A stretch of DNA of 13,110 nucleotides. Source: an uncultured Clostridia bacterium (GTDB lineage: Bacteria > Bacillota > Clostridia > RUG12999). The DNA lies in NCBI GenBank assembly GCA_938005345.1, contig CALLNG010000030.1, positions 1 through 13,110 of the forward strand, read 5' to 3'. Both the position numbers and the translations under genes were made by a program. The notes beneath the pieces are model-generated. The model had not been told where the DNA came from. It worked only from the letters and a program-made list of their open reading frames with translations, and did not search any database. This document shows positions 1 to 7,154 of the stretch, piece by piece. How positions within the stretch are numbered: position 1 is the first letter of the stretch; the number at the start of each line of letters is the position of its first letter.

Positions 1-283
1 TAAAGGATTTGTTCAGTCCAAAATATATTTTCCGAAATTCTTCCCCATCCGCTGCCCAGTCAATTTCTTTGCGGGACCATGTCGCATCGTGGTCGCTAAG
101 GCCCCACGACTCTGGTATTCCGAGCTGCGCATAGGGGCCAAAATGCATCATTAGACCAAACTTCTGGTCCTGAAACAATTCCAGCCGGGAGCGGACCGGT
201 TCCTCCGGCTGAATGTAATGTGCTTCGTCTGTATAGCCATGTACGCCATTTAATATGTTATCATCAATTTTCATACGTTTCAT
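1..283 (-). CDS. Alpha-L-fucosidase-like protein, GH29 family (N-terminal 94 residues, runs off window)
   Basis: Only the N-terminal 94 codons are visible; the frame is open to the window edge. Residues 41-71 (KFGLMMHFGPYAQLGIPESW followed by a GLSDHDATWSR stretch) resemble the first beta-strand region of GH29 alpha-L-fucosidases, where a K-F-G-x-x-x-H-[WF]-G motif is followed by a W/S-rich segment and a WSR-type motif. Such enzymes remove terminal alpha-L-fucose by a retaining mechanism. The nucleophile and acid/base residues lie beyond the window, so activity cannot be judged. The ATG at 283 is chosen because an AAAAGGAGG ribosome binding site sits 8 nt upstream. The N-terminus (MKRMKIDDNILNG) has no hydrophobic signal segment, so the enzyme is probably cytoplasmic and would act on imported oligosaccharides. 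It follows the lyase gene on the same strand after 198 bp and may have its own promoter or be a distal operon gene. The family call is from pattern recognition. Confidence 0.8.
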   Translation of the reverse strand, partial: MKRMKIDDNILNGVHGYTDEAHYIQPEEPVRSRLELFQDQKFGLMMHFGPYAQLGIPESWGLSDHDATWSRKEIDWAADGEEFRKIYFGLNKSF

Positions 284-291
284 CGCAAACG

Positions 292-300
292 CCTCCTTTT
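292..300 (-). promoter_or_regulatory. Strong ribosome binding site of the fucosidase gene
   Basis: The minus strand reads AAAAGGAGG, a near-perfect anti-16S match, ending 8 nt before the ATG at 283. It fixes the fucosidase start and argues for efficient translation. Confidence 0.85.
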
Positions 301-412
301 CCCATTTGTTTTTAGCCTTCCGCTATGGCTGTTCTTCCGGCCTTTTTTATCCATTTTTCTCATCTTTTCCGTTATGAAGCGTCTCTGCTTCGGTAGGCAG
401 GATAACGCTACA

Positions 413-455
413 GGAGCCGGGTCCAACGTTAGGCCCGGCTCCCTTTTTTATTTTT
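413..455 (+). terminator. Terminator-like hairpin oriented on the plus strand
   Basis: An 11-bp stem (413-423 with 432-442) encloses an 8-nt loop and is followed on the plus strand by C, six T, A, five T. Pair 422/433 is a G-U wobble in plus-strand RNA but an A-C mismatch in minus-strand RNA, so both the stem and the U-tract favour the plus strand. No plus-strand gene is visible upstream in the window. On the minus strand the hairpin follows the lyase stop codon by about 40 nt, but the sequence after the stem (TGTAGCGTT) is not U-rich, so it is a poor terminator for the lyase mRNA. It could still block 3' exonucleases there. Confidence 0.6.
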
Positions 456-481
456 ATTCCATTGCGGCATGAGCTGCTGCG

Positions 482-3400
482 CTACATTTTCCCGAGCTTG
501 ACTAGCATCCGGTAAATTGCCACAGCTGCCTGGTCGCGCTCGGCGCCTTGCTGCGGCTGGAAATTTGCTGCTTCATCTCCCTGTAATAATCCGTAACCTG
601 CTGCTTTTTCCACAAATTCCCGCGCCCAGCTGCTAATAGATGTGCGGTCTGCAAAATCCGGCGCACTGTCTGGCACGGTATTTCCTTCATCTACCGTTTC
701 AAAGGCGCAAACCAGCATTTTAGCCATTTCTTCCCGGCTAATCACGCGGTCTGCATCAAAGATTCCTTCACCAGTTCCAGATGCAATGCCCAAATCTACC
801 GCCGTCTGGATATAGTCCGCGTACCAATCATCCGCCTGTACATCCTGGAATTCTCCCAGGTAGGACGTGCCTTCCAGGCCTAATCCCCGCACCAGCATCG
901 CAAGAAATTCCGCGCGGGTAACAGGTGCTTCCAGCGCTAAACTTTCTCCATTTCCTTGGAGTATGCCTTTGTCCACCATCGCTGACAGCTCCTCTTCGCC
1001 CCAATGGCCCTGCAATTCTGATTGATTGGGGTCTGCTGTAGGCGTCGGTGTAGGGGTAGGAGTCGGTGTAGGAGTTGGTGCTGGCGTAGCGTTGCTGTTT
1101 GAAATGACGCTACCGATACCGCCGCCTCCACCACCACCGCTGGAGATACCGCCGCTTACACCGTTACCAGGTGTAGGCGTAGGTTTCGGCGTAGGCGTAA
1201 CGCCTGGCGTCTGTTCCCCGTCTTCAATTGGTTCGCTGCCAAAGTAAATGTAGCGGCCCGATGTTTTAAATGGCACTGCCGTTTCATTAGATTCTGCACC
1301 TTCGCTGCCTTTATAGACACTGGTAATATCGTTTTGATTGTCTGCATAGAAGGTCACTTTTTCAATATCCACATCGGTAGATGTATCCCATACCGCTTTT
1401 CCATAGCTCAACTCAAATCCGATTTGATCTACGGTTTCTTCCGCTTTGAATAAATACACGTTTTTGTCCAAATCCTTCACATAAGTACCATCTTGTACAA
1501 TCAAACGTGTCAGGTTACCCTGTCCGTCCCGTTCCACATAGGCGCTGCGCGCATCTGTTTCATAGTTAGCAAAGCTGCGCACGGCTTTCTGGTTTTCATC
1601 GTGTACCAAATAGTAGTCCGCCTGTGTCACTTTATTATCTGATTGGTTATCAATGTTAATGTGCATCGCAGTTGCACCGTTGTTTTGTACATTTTCCAGC
1701 GGCAGCGTTTCCGCTGATACACTCACGTCTTTGCCCGCTTCCTCTGGGTACAAAATGGTGTTAAACAGTACCGGACCAGAGGCAGTTTGTTCATAGGTCA
1801 CGTAGTCCGCCGTTGTACCAATGTAATAGCCATTATTGATGGTTGCGTTCATATCCTCCGCATTGGCCTGTACCACCTGAATATTAGCAGTCCCTTGGAA
1901 ATTCGAGCGCGTGGTCAGCGTTCCTTCGTCCAATGTAATGTTGGCATCCGGCATCATGTGCCAGTGCTGTTTATAATTGTGCTCCGCTGTATCCGTTGGC
2001 TTTACATAATCCCCCACAATCCAGAAACCTGGACGCACGAACAGGATATCACGCGTATGCGTGGCTGTGGAATAAGTCGGGGAGACATTGGTAGTATGGT
2101 CGTAGATATCATTGCTTTCCCAACCGTTTACTGTTCCTCTTACTTTACGGTTTTGTGATGCGTTGTCAACCTCAATGGTGTTATGTGCGCGTGTAGATTC
2201 CAAATACGATTTTACCGGCCCAGTTCCATAAGAGAAGAACAACTGGTCTGTCAGCAAATACTGCCCATAGGCCGATACAATAATATTGTTGTCATCATAG
2301 TGGGAGTGCTGTACATACCCGTCCAGTTCTGTGAACAAATAGGTATCGTTTTCATCCCAACCACTGCGCATAACCATTCTTTTATAACTATTATAAAGCT
2401 TTGATGTATAAGGAGGGATAGTTCCTTCTTTTCCGCCTGAAACGGCATAATTCAGATAGGGATTATCAAACTCTTCTAAAACCGTTCTAAACGCCCCTGC
2501 CTCACTAGTCGTGTAGTCGCCACCGTCTCCCCATTGGTTATCATAATATCCAGGCCGGCTCATATCCATCAGATAAACTGCCAAGTCCTCTACTTTGTCA
2601 TACTGCGTCCGGTCATTAAAAGGCAGATCCGGCACATTGGTATCGGTATTGGGCGTCGTGTATCCGAACATATTGTTAATCGTCATGGAGGCATAGGCCA
2701 AAGAACCTTCCCCATAGCAACCATCGTCAGCAATGAGGCTACTGTCCGCAACTGCTTGGATTTTGGAACGCGTTTTGGCGAGCCATTTGTCATAGGTGAC
2801 AAATTCATCGTAATAGCAGTTCATCATGTGCAGCCCGCGCGCCGCCACAACGCCTGCGTTCGCGGTATCATTGATGGCATAGTTGTTTGTTACCATAAGA
2901 TCGCCGCTTTTCCACATGTATTTCAGTGTGGCGCTCCAAATGTCCGGCGTCATGTGCTCTGACATGATTAGCCATGCGAGGTTACGCGGCAACGCAATAC
3001 TGCGGCAGCCATGGTCCAGCGGAATATAGTAATCTGTCCCTCTAGGATCGGTACCAGATTGATTCAGCCATCCCACCCACTGTCGGATCGCCGTATAGGC
3101 ATAACTTTCATTGTTCTCCGTTCCCTGCACATACATGCCGACCAGCTGCGGCATCCATGTTTCAAAACGCTCCATTTCTTCACGGAAACGGTATCCCTGG
3201 TATTTGGGGCGTATATAACGCAAACTGTCCTCTCCGTCCCAAGAATACGCCATGTGTTCATAGGCCTGTGTCTCATCCAGTTTTGCAAACGTAATCACGT
3301 TTTCATCCCAAGTGTTGTTGGGCACTTTCATGGCAAAAATTTCTTTTGCCTCATTGGATGTTGCATTTTTTCCATATACTTTAAGGGTTACCCTTGTAAT

Positions 3401-4333
3401 GGTATCCGTAACGCTGATGTCGGAAATGTCAAACTTGATGTGCGACCGTTTGGTATTGCTGTCTGTCGGCTCGCTCGCGCCAATTGTCGTTGCGCTCTCC
3501 TCTACCAGCAAAGTCGGCTCTGAACCGTAGTTGGTGCTGTCATGGCTGCCCGCTATCACAGTGGCATCCGCAATCGCAGTAAGCGTTGTGACAACGCCGT
3601 TGGATTCCACTTCCAAAATGGGCGGATGCGCCGCTTCCCGGCTTTCAAATTCCGCCGTGTTGCCATCTTTTTCTGATGCCATCAAAATCATGGACACAAT
3701 GTGGTCCGGCGCCGTTTTGATGCTGTCCCACTGGTGGGTGACGTCTACGGAATGATACTCCGCCGTATCGGTCACATCAAAGTAACCTAACACTGGCCAA
3801 GTGGGATGAATGTACATATTTTTTTCCATGGCATAGCCCAAAAACGCATTTTGGGTATTTGCTGCACCCAACATGGGCACGTTTTGCCGGGAACGTTTAT
3901 CCCGGTAATATTGCAAAACGGCTTCCTTTACGCCGCTATAATCGCCGTCTGTCACCTGCATGACAGCCTGCTTTACTTCTGCCATTTCAGGGTATTTGTC
4001 ATAGTTAAAATAAGGCTGAACGACCCATTCCCCGCTTTGTGCGTCATATTTTCCATAAAACGTTTCGTCTGAAATATTGGTAATACTAGTTACATCCTCA
4101 AACGAGGTTACCGGGTCCTCCCGTTGTTCTGTCTGGTCATCCTCCGCTGTCGTCTGGACGATTTGCTCCTCTGTGCCAATGTCCAGTTGTCCAGCTGAAT
4201 CCTGCACAGTTTCTTCCACGGCAGCGTCTGGCTGTACAGCCGGCTCCGGCGTGGTTTCTTCCGCGGCAGCAGGGAAACCTGCTGCCAGCATGGATACCAG
4301 CAGCAGCCCGGTTAGAATCCGTTTTCCTTTCAT
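482..4333 (-). CDS. Secreted SLH-anchored heparinase II/III-superfamily polysaccharide lyase
   Basis: The 1283-aa product is predicted to be exported and tethered to the cell wall, cleaving an acidic polysaccharide by beta-elimination. Numbered from the ATG at 4333: signal peptide 1-24 (cleavage near FPAAA); Asp/Glu/Thr-rich spacer 25-75; CBM96/DNRLRE-like beta-sandwich about 248-337; alpha-helical toroid about 350-635; beta-sandwich lyase domain about 645-870 with the H-x-H-x-D motif at 676-680 and an RAHNTIEVD segment at 716-722, both typical of the Hepar_II_III domain; beta-rich region to 1037; Pro/Thr and Gly linker 1037-1103; SLH domains near 1104-1152, 1161-1211 and 1225-1277. By analogy with the fold, N488, Y547 and H676/H678 are candidate catalytic residues. 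The start is chosen over an in-frame TTG at 4372 because GGAGG lies 9 nt upstream and a signal peptide follows. It begins 28 bp after the stop of the upstream SLH gene, implying one operon. The exact PL family and substrate are unresolved. Confidence 0.85.
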   Translation of the reverse strand: MKGKRILTGLLLVSMLAAGFPAAAEETTPEPAVQPDAAVEETVQDSAGQLDIGTEEQIVQTTAEDDQTEQREDPVTSFEDVTSITNISDETFYGKYDAQSGEWVVQPYFNYDKYPEMAEVKQAVMQVTDGDYSGVKEAVLQYYRDKRSRQNVPMLGAANTQNAFLGYAMEKNMYIHPTWPVLGYFDVTDTAEYHSVDVTHQWDSIKTAPDHIVSMILMASEKDGNTAEFESREAAHPPILEVESNGVVTTLTAIADATVIAGSHDSTNYGSEPTLLVEESATTIGASEPTDSNTKRSHIKFDISDISVTDTITRVTLKVYGKNATSNEAKEIFAMKVPNNTWDENVITFAKLDETQAYEHMAYSWDGEDSLRYIRPKYQGYRFREEMERFETWMPQLVGMYVQGTENNESYAYTAIRQWVGWLNQSGTDPRGTDYYIPLDHGCRSIALPRNLAWLIMSEHMTPDIWSATLKYMWKSGDLMVTNNYAINDTANAGVVAARGLHMMNCYYDEFVTYDKWLAKTRSKIQAVADSSLIADDGCYGEGSLAYASMTINNMFGYTTPNTDTNVPDLPFNDRTQYDKVEDLAVYLMDMSRPGYYDNQWGDGGDYTTSEAGAFRTVLEEFDNPYLNYAVSGGKEGTIPPYTSKLYNSYKRMVMRSGWDENDTYLFTELDGYVQHSHYDDNNIIVSAYGQYLLTDQLFFSYGTGPVKSYLESTRAHNTIEVDNASQNRKVRGTVNGWESNDIYDHTTNVSPTYSTATHTRDILFVRPGFWIVGDYVKPTDTAEHNYKQHWHMMPDANITLDEGTLTTRSNFQGTANIQVVQANAEDMNATINNGYYIGTTADYVTYEQTASGPVLFNTILYPEEAGKDVSVSAETLPLENVQNNGATAMHINIDNQSDNKVTQADYYLVHDENQKAVRSFANYETDARSAYVERDGQGNLTRLIVQDGTYVKDLDKNVYLFKAEETVDQIGFELSYGKAVWDTSTDVDIEKVTFYADNQNDITSVYKGSEGAESNETAVPFKTSGRYIYFGSEPIEDGEQTPGVTPTPKPTPTPGNGVSGGISSGGGGGGGIGSVISNSNATPAPTPTPTPTPTPTPTADPNQSELQGHWGEEELSAMVDKGILQGNGESLALEAPVTRAEFLAMLVRGLGLEGTSYLGEFQDVQADDWYADYIQTAVDLGIASGTGEGIFDADRVISREEMAKMLVCAFETVDEGNTVPDSAPDFADRTSISSWAREFVEKAAGYGLLQGDEAANFQPQQGAERDQAAVAIYRMLVKLGKM
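1037..1087 (-). repeat. Thr-Pro dipeptide repeat in the lyase linker
   Basis: A 6-bp-period low-complexity tract encodes alternating Thr and Pro (residues 1083-1099 from the ATG at 4333). A shorter PTP tract lies near 1156-1215. Such stretches form extended, often glycosylated spacers that hold a catalytic domain away from the cell wall. Its DNA is prone to slippage, so repeat number may vary between strains. Confidence 0.8.
1118..1138 (-). repeat. Poly-glycine codon run in the lyase linker
   Basis: Seven consecutive Gly codons lie between the two Thr-Pro tracts. A comparable Gly/Ser-rich linker precedes the SLH domains of the large lectin-repeat protein (nucleotides about 7770-7840), so the two surface proteins share the same hinge-then-anchor design. 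Confidence 0.7.
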
Positions 4334-4342
4334 CGTTTCATA

Positions 4343-4347
4343 CCTCC
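4343..4347 (-). promoter_or_regulatory. Ribosome binding site deciding the lyase start
   Basis: GGAGG on the minus strand lies 9 nt before the ATG at 4333, in the short gap after the upstream gene's stop. It places translation start directly before the signal peptide and rules out the TTG at 4372. Confidence 0.8.
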
Positions 4348-4361
4348 GTTTCCCTTCCGCC

Positions 4362-7073
4362 TCAGCGGACAATCACGATGCCCCGCACCGTACTATTTTT
4401 AATATGCACCATAATTTGGTCTCCGTTGCTTGTCTGGGCCGGAATAATGTCCTGAGACGTGATCACTTCAATGGTTTTGAGTCTGGAATCATATAAGTAG
4501 ACGGGCGGTGCATTCCGGCTGTTTGCGTTCACCACAGTGGATTGTCCATTACCAAAATCAATAGTAATACGGTCCACACGGCGGTTCAAAATATCTTCAA
4601 TTTTTTGATATTCCACGCCGGCCACCCAACCGCAAACGGTTTTTCCAAGACCTTCTGGATTGGATTCTGTCCCAATACCAAATTCGCCCATTCCGTTAGC
4701 GGGTTCCACTGCATTATCAATCCGGATAATTTTGTTAATCCAGTCGGTCGATGGCGAAACTGCATAGTAGAATATATCGCCAGGGCGCAACTCTTTTGCC
4801 TGCGCCATTGCAGCATCGTCCACCATGTAACTCATTTTAACTCCATCCGACCAGAAATACACTTTATAGCGGGATTGTTCTTCGTCGTCCACACTCATGT
4901 TGACCGATTCCACAACCGCCATTTTGCTACTGTCAATAATGGCGCCGGGGCTGTCTGCTTTAAGTGTGGTTGTGATAGCCAGCACCCGCACACATTCATT
5001 TTCTTCTTTCATATCATATCCGTTGATGTAGTATTCCTGTTCATCGTTGATTTCCACCGGCGCTAGATAGTCGTCATCCGTAATTTCACTGATATTCTGC
5101 TTTTCATAATCCGGAATCATTAACACTTTGGTGGTTTCTTCCGCACCGAATGCGGAAATTGCTTTTTTGCCGAACACTTTTTCTTTTGCATTATATACAC
5201 GTCTACCGGCAGTTCCCACAATTTCTGGTGTGTTCACGGTTTTGATTTCTCCTGCCCCATTGGTACGGTAGCGGATGATGTTGTTCACATACCGGCCGCT
5301 CGCATCGGTTTCTGAGAAATATTGCGCCAATTCCGCCGCACCCATAGAGACGCCGTTTACAGACACTTTGTCCGCAAATTTCATGATGACAACATCTGAG
5401 TTTTGTCCTTTTAATTTCAAAATCACGCTGGTGTCATCTTCAATATCGGATTCTTCCTGTGTTTCTACAAAGTCGCCGGGCAGCAGTAGTTTTGCTTCGA
5501 GATTCGTACTCATTCCATTTCTGGAAGCGACTTCTGCCACATAGGCATATTTTTCTGCACCTTCCTGTCCAATGGCTTCCTTAACGGTACAAATTTCTCC
5601 TCGGAAGTTCAAATAGAAATCGAACGCATCCCCTACATCCAGTACATTTCCTGTAGACGCAAATCCCGGCTCCAGTTCATACCAGGTGTCATCAATTTGT
5701 ACACGCTCATCTTCTTCCATGGAGACAATGCTACCTGTGACTTTGTCTTTTCCAATGACAACAGTGCATACTTCTCCGTCTTCACTTTCCACAATGCTAA
5801 CGATATCATCCGCCTGAATATCCTGCGGCGTGCAAACGTTTCCGTCTGCATCTAAAATGGTGTAGATGATATCCTCATTATCCTCAAAATTAATGAAATT
5901 ACGCGCAGGCGCATCTCCTGCCGTTTTGAGATACACGACTTGCTCATTTACGCGGTCTACCCGGTAGCTATAAAACGATTCAATGTCAATGATATCATAG
6001 GCATTATCGCCGTTGTTGTCTATAAGCGTTACTGCACCGCGCGTCAAAGTCAAATCTTGGTCTGTGTAACTGGTTTGCAGCCGCATATTTTTCACCAGCA
6101 GCGCTTGTGGAGAAAGATAGATGGTATTTTGTCTGCCATCTTCATAGTAGGTCATTCTGCCGCCGCTCGGCTGCGTCCACTCTTGTTCTGTCAGCGTCAA
6201 GGTCTGATTCTGATTGGTGGGCTGAATATTGGTCAAGTGCAGCAGCCCATCGCTGCCTTCCCGTGCATAGTAGTCCACTTCCATCCCCAAATAGTTATCT
6301 GCTTCTGGATCCTCTGAAATGTAGCGGACGCCGTCAATGTAAATTTCATTTTGCTGTAGTTTTCCTGTTGGTCTGCTACCCAGCCACATTTTGGAGTTCG
6401 CGGTTACAATCCCTTTTCCTTTAAATAGCTGGCTTTCCACATCCCGTTCCAAAATTCTCTGCCGGAGGGTATCCTCAGTCATATGGAGGATATCATCTCC
6501 GCTGTAACCTGGCTCCGCCAGGGTAATATCCAAACTGTTGTATATCATGCGCATCACATCTGCGCGGGTGAAGACATCTGAAGATATATTACTGCTGCGC
6601 AGCAATCCCAGCTCCGCGCCGAGAATCCGGTATCCGTCTGGATATCCGCCGCGCTGCTGCGCGATAATATCATATCCCAGGCTCACCACTAAAACTTTCA
6701 TTGCCATTTCCATGTCAATCGGATCATCTGGCCCAAACCGTCCGTCTCCGTATCCTTCCATGATTTTAGCGGACAAAATACGGCACACATCGTCATAGAA
6801 CCAGTGTTCCTCTTTTACATCTGTATAGCCCTCCGGCAAAGCAGCGGGCCAATCCTGCATTTGATTCAGACGCACCATCATGGATGCAAACTCAGCGCGC
6901 GTTACAGGGCTGTCCAGTTCCATATCGCCATTTTCGTTGCCCTGCACGATACCAAGCGATTCCAAATCAAACACGATTTTATCCGGCAGTTCCGTTTCTG
7001 CCAAGGCCGGTATGCTGCCTGCCAGCAACATCACTGCTGCAAGCATCATACTGATTATTTTTTTCAATTTCAT
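4362..7073 (-). CDS. Secreted protein with N-terminal SLH domains and a large unrecognised beta-rich region (possible S-layer or scaffold protein)
   Basis: The 903-aa product starts with a clear signal peptide (1-25, Lys-rich then hydrophobic, ending IPALA). Three SLH-like domains follow at about 28-71 (with the SPVTRAEFA signature), 83-133 (YTDVKEEHWFYDD, then a degenerate signature) and 140-183 (FTRADVMRMIY). These should bind pyruvylated secondary cell wall polymer. Residues 184-903 match no family I can name. They are beta-strand-rich, Asp/Glu-rich and Cys-poor, and repeatedly show a loose pattern of a V/I-rich strand, an 'I-x-hydrophobic-D/N-G/D' strand, a 'GD' turn and a 'G-x-I' strand (near 222-300, 445-500, 720-785 and 810-870), suggesting small repeated beta-barrels. 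No catalytic motif was seen. The start is chosen by GGGGAGG 9 nt upstream and by the signal peptide; an in-frame TTG at 7139 lies inside a hairpin. The lyase gene follows after 28 bp, so the two are probably co-transcribed. Confidence 0.75.
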   Translation of the reverse strand: MKLKKIISMMLAAVMLLAGSIPALAETELPDKIVFDLESLGIVQGNENGDMELDSPVTRAEFASMMVRLNQMQDWPAALPEGYTDVKEEHWFYDDVCRILSAKIMEGYGDGRFGPDDPIDMEMAMKVLVVSLGYDIIAQQRGGYPDGYRILGAELGLLRSSNISSDVFTRADVMRMIYNSLDITLAEPGYSGDDILHMTEDTLRQRILERDVESQLFKGKGIVTANSKMWLGSRPTGKLQQNEIYIDGVRYISEDPEADNYLGMEVDYYAREGSDGLLHLTNIQPTNQNQTLTLTEQEWTQPSGGRMTYYEDGRQNTIYLSPQALLVKNMRLQTSYTDQDLTLTRGAVTLIDNNGDNAYDIIDIESFYSYRVDRVNEQVVYLKTAGDAPARNFINFEDNEDIIYTILDADGNVCTPQDIQADDIVSIVESEDGEVCTVVIGKDKVTGSIVSMEEDERVQIDDTWYELEPGFASTGNVLDVGDAFDFYLNFRGEICTVKEAIGQEGAEKYAYVAEVASRNGMSTNLEAKLLLPGDFVETQEESDIEDDTSVILKLKGQNSDVVIMKFADKVSVNGVSMGAAELAQYFSETDASGRYVNNIIRYRTNGAGEIKTVNTPEIVGTAGRRVYNAKEKVFGKKAISAFGAEETTKVLMIPDYEKQNISEITDDDYLAPVEINDEQEYYINGYDMKEENECVRVLAITTTLKADSPGAIIDSSKMAVVESVNMSVDDEEQSRYKVYFWSDGVKMSYMVDDAAMAQAKELRPGDIFYYAVSPSTDWINKIIRIDNAVEPANGMGEFGIGTESNPEGLGKTVCGWVAGVEYQKIEDILNRRVDRITIDFGNGQSTVVNANSRNAPPVYLYDSRLKTIEVITSQDIIPAQTSNGDQIMVHIKNSTVRGIVIVR

Positions 7074-7082
7074 AGTTCGCAG

Positions 7083-7089
7083 CCTCCCC
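7083..7089 (-). promoter_or_regulatory. Ribosome binding site of the 903-aa SLH protein
   Basis: GGGGAGG on the minus strand ends 9 nt before the ATG at 7073. It lies just outside the large inverted repeat, leaving the site accessible when the hairpin forms. Confidence 0.8.
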
Positions 7090-7108
7090 ATTGCGTATTC
7101 ACATTTCT

Positions 7109-7143
7109 GATTTTGCAGGGACGCTGGGCGTCCCTGCAAAATC
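7109..7143 (-). repeat. Perfect 16-bp intercistronic inverted repeat
   Basis: Arms 7109-7124 and 7128-7143 are fully complementary around a 3-nt loop. The repeat sits in the 81-bp gap between the stop (TAA, 7157-7155) of the lectin-repeat gene and the ribosome binding site of the next gene. T residues are on the outer end of the left arm and A residues on the outer end of the right arm, with no U-tract after either arm, so it is not a standard intrinsic terminator on either strand. It may be an mRNA processing or stability element that sets different levels of the two proteins, or a copy of a dispersed palindromic repeat. No second copy was seen in the window. Confidence 0.85.
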
Positions 7144-7154
7144 CTACTAGGCCT

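Noticed and set aside
413..442. Intrinsic terminator for the lyase mRNA on the minus strand
   Set aside because: In that direction the stem has an A-C mismatch and is followed by TGTAGCGTT, not a U-tract.
1026..1247. Plus-strand frame rich in Gly-Val and Pro runs
   Set aside because: It is the antisense reading of the Thr-Pro and poly-Gly linker codons of the lyase.
4334..4372. Upstream in-frame TTG start for the lyase
   Set aside because: It would overlap the upstream gene's stop and put 13 charged residues before the signal peptide. The ATG at 4333 has a well-spaced GGAGG.
7074..7139. Upstream in-frame TTG start for the 903-aa protein
   Set aside because: It lies within the 16-bp inverted repeat and adds a non-signal extension. 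The ATG at 7073 has a strong ribosome binding site.
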